Translations under genes and position numbers: made by a program | Notes under the pieces: model-generated | Databases searched by the model: none | The model's input: only the letters and a program-made list of their open reading frames with translations | Told to the model about the DNA's origin: nothing | Shown: positions 58,981 through 64,000 of the stretch, one piece after another | Layout of the letters: each line of letters begins with the position of its first letter | Position numbering within the stretch: position 1 is the first letter of the stretch | Assembly: GCA_900323505.1 (NCBI GenBank) | Contig: OOIN01000020.1 | Location: 186,001-250,000 of the forward strand | DNA from: Ustilago trichophora | Lineage: Eukaryota; Basidiomycota; Ustilaginomycetes; Ustilaginales; Ustilaginaceae | Direction: 5' to 3' | Length of the DNA stretch: 64,000 bases

Positions 58981-59977
58981 TTAGTGACCCTTCTTGACGG
59001 CAACAGTGTCCCATGCGGCACGCTCTGACTCCTCGGTAGCGACTTCCTGGACGTAGGGGGTGAGGTATCGCTTGTCCTGTTGAGTAGAAAGTTGTTGAGA
59101 GGGGACAGGTGTAGAAAAAGAGGGGGGTTAGCATTGACGTCGGGGAGACGTTTTGCGAAAATGTTGCTCTTGTTTTGCAATTCTTCAGGAACTGAATGAG
59201 ATCGGCCCTTTCCTTCCAACATTTATCTGCAGCCTTATTGGCATCCAAACTACCCTCTATCCGAGTTTTCCTGAATCTGGCCGTTGGTCCTGTGCGAACC
59301 GGCTTCGATACGATCGCATCTGATCAGACACGATGTATCCACCTTTTCCTTCTGGGTGCTGGGTCGCCGAATGCTGAAAAACTTACCTCCTTGGCAGGGA
59401 GCCACTGCTCCTTGGGAAGCTCACGGTGGAGAACCGAAAGCTGAGCAGCCTGACGGAGACGGAAGGCACGGTCGTAGGCCTCCTTCTCGGGAAGACGCGA
59501 GATGGCCTTCTGAACGCGGTCAGACTCCTCAATGATGAGGTCGTCGTAGCGGAGACCCATCTGTCGGTGACCAGTGGCGTTGGCGTAGGCGTTGGCGACG
59601 GGCTTAAGCATGCGCATGAGCGCCGGCGAAGACTGGACGTACTTGGCAAGGCTGAGACCGGAGAGTGCCTGCGATTGTAGATTCGGAAAAGATGAGAATG
59701 CGAAATGTGTAGTAGATGGTGCGTGCATTGTGTGGTGGTGTGTTGTCGGTGATGGGATGATTCAATGAGGGTGCGTTTGTTGGTGTTGGTACGATAAAAA
59801 AGTTGTTGATGCAGGTCAAGAGTCAATGAGAGCGGGAAGGAACAACAAAACAAGAAGAAGTTAGTAAACCATCAATTCACATCAGCATTGCTAAATCGTG
59901 CATCTTTGACGGTTTGAAATAGTGGTGTTGAGTGCTGCACTAGCTCTGTAGTTGATGCGAGTACGTACGAGAACCAT
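58981..59977 (-). CDS. QCR7: cytochrome bc1 complex subunit 7
   Basis: Three exons on the minus strand: 59969-59977, 59387-59668 and 58981-59076, giving 128 residues. Exon 1 holds only three codons (MVL) before a GTACGT donor, and both introns are phase 0 with CGCAG and AACAG acceptors. The product matches the 14-kDa Qcr7 family: LKPVANAYANATGHRQMGLRY-type block, DDLIIEESDRVQKAISRLPE, AYDRAFRLRQAAQLSVLHREL, PKEQWLPAKEDKRYLTPYV. The length equals yeast Qcr7 (127). The subunit is on the matrix side of respiratory complex III and is needed for its assembly. It is divergent from the HEM14-like gene with about 540 bp between starts. Confidence 0.92.
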
Positions 59978-60515
59978 CTTGTCGAATATGAGTGGGATAG
60001 GGGATCGTGGTGATGATGATGATAACACAACAAAAACCGATACGACGACGACGACGACCAACCTTCTTGCGATGGCGGAGTGGCCACCACTCTCTTTGCT
60101 CCAAGCCTTCCAAATCCTCTCTCTCTCTCTCTCTCTCTGTCTCTTGCTCGTTCGCACGAAATTACCGAGTGAGAGCTCTTCTCGCTCCCTCTCTGTGTTC
60201 GATTACAAATCGCAGCCCTTTCCAAACTGTAGTTGTCACTTGGACAGATCTGAATACAAATTTTGGTAGAGCTTTCGATTTGCGCGCGAGAAATTCAACT
60301 CGGAACGTCGCGGAGTGCTTCATCCGACATTTTTACTGCAGGGTGTCAGATCTTCGTATTTAAGATGACATAATGCTGAGTCTTGGACATTGGGAAGGTC
60401 TTCTCCACACTTTTAAAAGTGGAAGCTCAGCCAGAGTTCTCATGGATACAAAGCATTGAGCTAGGGGCAGATCAGCTCTTGTTCTACATTGCAAACTACA
60501 ACCATAAAGGCCAAG
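59978..60515. promoter_or_regulatory. shared divergent promoter, QCR7 / HEM14-NDUFAF7
   Basis: A 538-bp region between two divergent starts of genes for mitochondrial proteins. It contains a (CT)n run at about 60117-60140 and an ACGACGACG run near 60040-60057. No TATA box was recognised. Confidence 0.45.
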
Positions 60516-63500
60516 ATGCTGCTCTCCAGAACAGCGTCGCGCCTATCTTCACCGGCGCTGACAGCGTCGAGAGCGCTGAAAACCTCGAGCCGGGCACTTG
60601 CAGCTGAAAAGAGGCGCATTGCCGTGCTCGGCGGTGGAATCTCTGGCCTCACCTCTGCCTATCGTCTAGCTCAACAGCTTCCAAAGCACCGATACGATGT
60701 GGTACTGCTCGAACATCAGGACAGGCTTGGAGGATGGATTCAGTCCGAGCGCATCGGTCTCCCTTCCGGCGAAGAAGGTGGTTCGGCACTCATCGAAAAG
60801 GGCCCACGCAGCATCCGTCCAGCCGGCTATTCAGGATTGATGATGCTCGAACTCGTCCGATCGCTCGGGTTGCTAGAGAGACTGCTCAAGGTGCCCAAGA
60901 CAGCACCATCGGCGCAGAATCGATACCTTTACTACCCGGATCGGCTAGCCAAGCTTCCTAGCAGCATTCCTTCCTTGCTCCCGGCGCTTTTCAAGTTTCC
61001 CTTCCTGCGATCTATTATCCCTGGCGTGCTGAAGGAGGCGCGAGTACCATCAAGGTTCCAACGACCACGATCAGAGTCAAACGCAGAAAAAGCGCGGTTG
61101 CAACAAAGGGAGCTGATCGAAGACGAGAGCGTCGACTCGTTCGTCTCTCGTCGCTTTGGCAAAGGGCTCGCAGAGAATCTGCTTTCGGCTGTCATTCACG
61201 GTATCTATGCGGGAGATACAAGGAAGCTCAGTGTCCGTGCCGTGCTGCCTTTTCTTTGGGAGGCTGAGCGCGTGCATGGCAGTGTGCTGCGTAGCATGAT
61301 CCCTGCTAAGAGCAATAAGCGTCACCGACCTCTTCCAGAGTCAGAAGCGGCGGTGAAGGCGGCAAAAGAAGACCGCTTGAAGGAAATCGAAAAGGAGCTC
61401 GGCAAGGAGCTCGTCGATAGTTTCAAGAGCATCAGTGTATACAGCTTCCCAGAGGGCGTACAGGAGATTGTGCAGGCTCTCGAAACGAGGCTGGCGGAAC
61501 ATGACAATGTCCAGATCAAGAAAGGCGACGCCGTCCGATCGATCATCGTCAACAATTCAGGAAAGACACTGTTGCGGACAGAGAAGGGCGAGAAGATCGA
61601 AGCAGACAGGATCATCTCGAGCATTCCCTCATCACAACTGGCCGACATTCTGCCATCCAACGCTGAACTGCCCCATCTGAAACACAATCCGTCCGCAAAC
61701 GTCGGTGTCGTCAACCTGGTTATCTCGCCCAAAGCTGTTCCAGCTGCCAAGGCGCTGGTGCCTGTTGAAGGTTTCGGCTACCTCATCCCACGAACCACCC
61801 CTGGCAATGAAGATGGCATTCTCGGCGTTGTATTTGACAGTGATGCTATTCCAGACCAAGACTCGGCTGATCCCGCGACACGCCCGATCAAGCTCACCGT
61901 CATGATGGGCGGCTCGCACTGGTCTTCCCTCTCGTCTCTTCCGTCCGAGGAAGGTATGAAGGCGCGCGCGATCAGGGCTGTCTCGCACCATCTTGGCATC
62001 GACTCTGCGTTGCTGGAGCACGCTTCCAAGGTGACGATCAAGGCGACCCTCCAGAAGGACTGCATTCCGTGGTACCTCGTTGGACATCCTGTTAGGATGG
62101 CACAGCTGCACAAAGCTCTGGAGAGGGACACTTTGCTGGCAAGCAAGCTTACGCTGGTCGGAGCCAGCTACACAGGTGTCAGTTTGAACGACTGTGTGGC
62201 TTATGCGACGGAAGCAGTCGAGCAGATCGTCGCTGCTGAATTGCACGGTGGCGACAACGTGGTCACTGGGCTCCGGTCCTTCGCCATCCCTCCTGTTGCT
62301 CCTACCAAAACCACAACGAGCATCGCCGAAAAGGCAAGGACCGGCACCACACGTCCAAACACACAATCCCAAGGTCTCATGGGGCCCACCACATCCGCCC
62401 CAACCCAGTTCGCTCTCGCTCGCGGAATCCACACACGCGCGTTTTCCACCACTCGCTTAACACGCAACGCCGCTTCTCCTCCTTCTACTTCTCCCTCCTC
62501 GACCGAGAAGAAACCAACCAAATCCCTCAATGAGATTCTCTTGGACAGCGTACGCGCCTCTGGACCCATGACCGTCTCGACCTATATGCGAACCTGCCTT
62601 CTCGATCCCATGCAAGGCTACTACTCGTCCGCCAACTCTCCAATCACCTCCCGCGAAGTCCTCGGTAGCAGGGGAGATTTCATCACCTCTCCTGAGATCT
62701 CGCAAGTCTTTGGCGAGCTTGTAGCCATTTTCTACCTCGCTCGATGGCAAGCCGTCGGCGCTCCTTCTGCCACTCGCATCGTCGAGTTGGGTCCCGGTAA
62801 AGGTACACTTCTCGCAGACATGCTTCGAACTTTCTCGAGCTTCAAACCGTTCCTCTCGACTCTCAAACGCATTCAACTCGTGGAAACGAGCGAAGGTTTG
62901 ATGGAGCTTCAACTCTCGGCAATCAAAGAAGCGCTGTCTGCGGTTGGTAAGACGGTGGTCTCTGCCGATGAAGAAAAGGAGGCTGGGCAGGATGGGATTG
63001 TGGTGGAATGGTTTCCGAGTATTGATCTGATCCCTGTTGTGGCGGATGAGTTTACGATCTTAACCGCTCACGAATTTTTCGATGCTTTACCAACGCATAT
63101 TTTTGAAAAGCATCAGGATGGCAAGTTTAGAGAGGTGCTGGTGGGGATTAAGCCCAAGTCGTCTATTACGATTCTCAAACCGGGGGATGATCTCAGTGCG
63201 AAAGAAAGGGAGAAGGAGGAGTTGGGATTCGTCTTGTCTCCCACACCTACGCCGTGGGCGCAGATGTTGGTACAGAACAATCCGCGGTTTAAGCATTTGC
63301 AACCGGGACAGAGGGTAGAGGTTAGTCCGGAGGCTTGGGCGATTGCAAGGAGGGTCGGAGAGTTGGTTGCGGGTAGGGTGGCTGCTGCGCCTTCTACTTT
63401 GCCCAACACTGCGCCATCGACTGCACCGGCTGGTTCGATGGAGGCAGAAGCGGAGAAAAAGATCCAACAAGACCGTCTAGCAGCAGAAAAACAACGAGAG

Positions 63501-63953
63501 CTCACCCGTCTCTCCACCCCTTCGGTCGGAGGCATATCCCTCATCATCGACTACGGAGGAGACTCTGCCTACGGTTCCTCCTTCCGAGCTTTCAAACAGC
63601 ATCAGCTCGTTCCCGTATTCAATTCACCGGGTAACGTCGATCTTACGGTCAACGTTGATTTCTTACATCTTAAATCCGCGATTCAAACCACAGATTCGAG
63701 GTATTTGGGCCCGCTCGATCAGGCAGATTTTTTGGTTGGGATGGGTTTACAGATGCGTACGGAGAGACTGGTACAAGGCAAATGTGTACAGGATGAAAAG
63801 AGGATTAAGGATGCTGCTAATAGGTTGATTGACGAGACTGGGATGGGGGTTCAGTATAGGGTGATGGCGGTGGCTGCAGGGTCGAGTGAGGGTGGTCGAG
63901 TTGATGGTGGAGGGGAAGATCCTGATATGTACCCGTTTCAATTCAAATTGTGA
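60516..63953 (+). CDS. HEM14: protoporphyrinogen oxidase fused to NDUFAF7-type methyltransferase
   Basis: A continuous 1145-residue frame with two complete enzyme-like parts. Residues 1-35 form a presequence (MLLSRTASRLSSPALTASRA). Residues 36-580 are protoporphyrinogen oxidase: FAD motif AVLGGGISGLTSAYRLAQQ, EHQDRLGGWIQSE, ENLLSAVIHGIYAGD and the C-terminal FAD-binding LTLVGASYTGVSLNDCV. It catalyses the last-but-one step of heme synthesis at the mitochondrial inner membrane. Residues about 666-1140 are DUF185/NDUFAF7: DPMQGYYSS, GDFITSPEISQVFGELVAIF, VELGPGKGTLLADM (SAM site), FFDALPTH, GGISLIIDYGGDSAYGSSFR. NDUFAF7 methylates an arginine of a complex I subunit. The linker (584-665) has presequence-like residues (GIHTRAFSTTRLTRN). 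The first true ATG is 60516; there is no stop or intron between the parts. Confidence 0.88.
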   Translation: MLLSRTASRLSSPALTASRALKTSSRALAAEKRRIAVLGGGISGLTSAYRLAQQLPKHRYDVVLLEHQDRLGGWIQSERIGLPSGEEGGSALIEKGPRSIRPAGYSGLMMLELVRSLGLLERLLKVPKTAPSAQNRYLYYPDRLAKLPSSIPSLLPALFKFPFLRSIIPGVLKEARVPSRFQRPRSESNAEKARLQQRELIEDESVDSFVSRRFGKGLAENLLSAVIHGIYAGDTRKLSVRAVLPFLWEAERVHGSVLRSMIPAKSNKRHRPLPESEAAVKAAKEDRLKEIEKELGKELVDSFKSISVYSFPEGVQEIVQALETRLAEHDNVQIKKGDAVRSIIVNNSGKTLLRTEKGEKIEADRIISSIPSSQLADILPSNAELPHLKHNPSANVGVVNLVISPKAVPAAKALVPVEGFGYLIPRTTPGNEDGILGVVFDSDAIPDQDSADPATRPIKLTVMMGGSHWSSLSSLPSEEGMKARAIRAVSHHLGIDSALLEHASKVTIKATLQKDCIPWYLVGHPVRMAQLHKALERDTLLASKLTLVGASYTGVSLNDCVAYATEAVEQIVAAELHGGDNVVTGLRSFAIPPVAPTKTTTSIAEKARTGTTRPNTQSQGLMGPTTSAPTQFALARGIHTRAFSTTRLTRNAASPPSTSPSSTEKKPTKSLNEILLDSVRASGPMTVSTYMRTCLLDPMQGYYSSANSPITSREVLGSRGDFITSPEISQVFGELVAIFYLARWQAVGAPSATRIVELGPGKGTLLADMLRTFSSFKPFLSTLKRIQLVETSEGLMELQLSAIKEALSAVGKTVVSADEEKEAGQDGIVVEWFPSIDLIPVVADEFTILTAHEFFDALPTHIFEKHQDGKFREVLVGIKPKSSITILKPGDDLSAKEREKEELGFVLSPTPTPWAQMLVQNNPRFKHLQPGQRVEVSPEAWAIARRVGELVAGRVAAAPSTLPNTAPSTAPAGSMEAEAEKKIQQDRLAAEKQRELTRLSTPSVGGISLIIDYGGDSAYGSSFRAFKQHQLVPVFNSPGNVDLTVNVDFLHLKSAIQTTDSRYLGPLDQADFLVGMGLQMRTERLVQGKCVQDEKRIKDAANRLIDETGMGVQYRVMAVAAGSSEGGRVDGGGEDPDMYPFQFKL

Positions 63954-64000
63954 ATTCGATTGTTGTTGCATGTAGATGTAGATCTGGGATGGATGGTGTA
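63954..64000. other. 3' flank at window edge
   Basis: The last 47 bases follow the stop of the fused gene. Nothing is seen. Confidence 0.5.

Noticed and set aside
61632..62432. 266-residue open frame on the minus strand
   Set aside because: Antisense to the protoporphyrinogen oxidase part of the fused gene, no motif.

Overview
The window reads as a nuclear chromosome segment of a basidiomycete, most likely a smut fungus (Ustilaginales). Genes are long, G+C-rich and mostly intron-free, with short GT-AG introns in a few. There are no operons or Shine-Dalgarno sites. The gene set is fungal: AreA/Nit2-type GATA factor, Zn2Cys6 factor, Akr1, Trs120, Qcr7 and a DUF6533-like membrane protein. The species assignment is inference.

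Layout. 0.2-22.3 kb is conserved host sequence: a GATA nitrogen regulator, a GPI-anchored PLC-like phosphodiesterase, TRAPP-II subunit Trs120, a mitochondrial DUF155/RMND1 protein, palmitoyltransferase Akr1, a beta-adaptin and a secreted type-B carboxylesterase. 23.4-26.6 kb is a complete PIF/Harbinger DNA transposon with 32-bp terminal inverted repeats, a Myb-like ORF and a convergent DDE transposase. 26.6-38.9 kb is gene-sparse and holds a spliced conserved-hypothetical protein, an MIF4G-domain protein, mitoribosomal bS21m and a spliced multi-pass membrane protein. 38.9-45.0 kb is a young Ty1/copia retrotransposon on the minus strand with 212-bp LTRs, a CAATC target duplication, a half-tRNA primer site, one gag-pol ORF and an additional gene between pol and the 3' LTR. 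47.1-64.0 kb returns to host genes: a Zn2Cys6 factor, a Cys/His-rich hypothetical, a TMEM184/DUF300 membrane protein, eIF1A, Yif1, Qcr7 and a protoporphyrinogen oxidase fused in frame to an NDUFAF7-type methyltransferase.

Functional themes. Four genes act in membrane traffic (Trs120, Akr1, beta-adaptin, Yif1) and four in mitochondria (RMND1-like, bS21m, Qcr7, Hem14-NDUFAF7). They are interspersed, and only Qcr7/Hem14 share a divergent promoter.

The most unusual items are the extra zinc-cluster/coiled-coil gene inside the copia element, a GAAGTCGC octamer that recurs in that element in several reading frames and forms perfect inverted repeats, and the Hem14-NDUFAF7 fusion with a presequence-like linker. 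I saw no tRNA, rRNA or CRISPR features.
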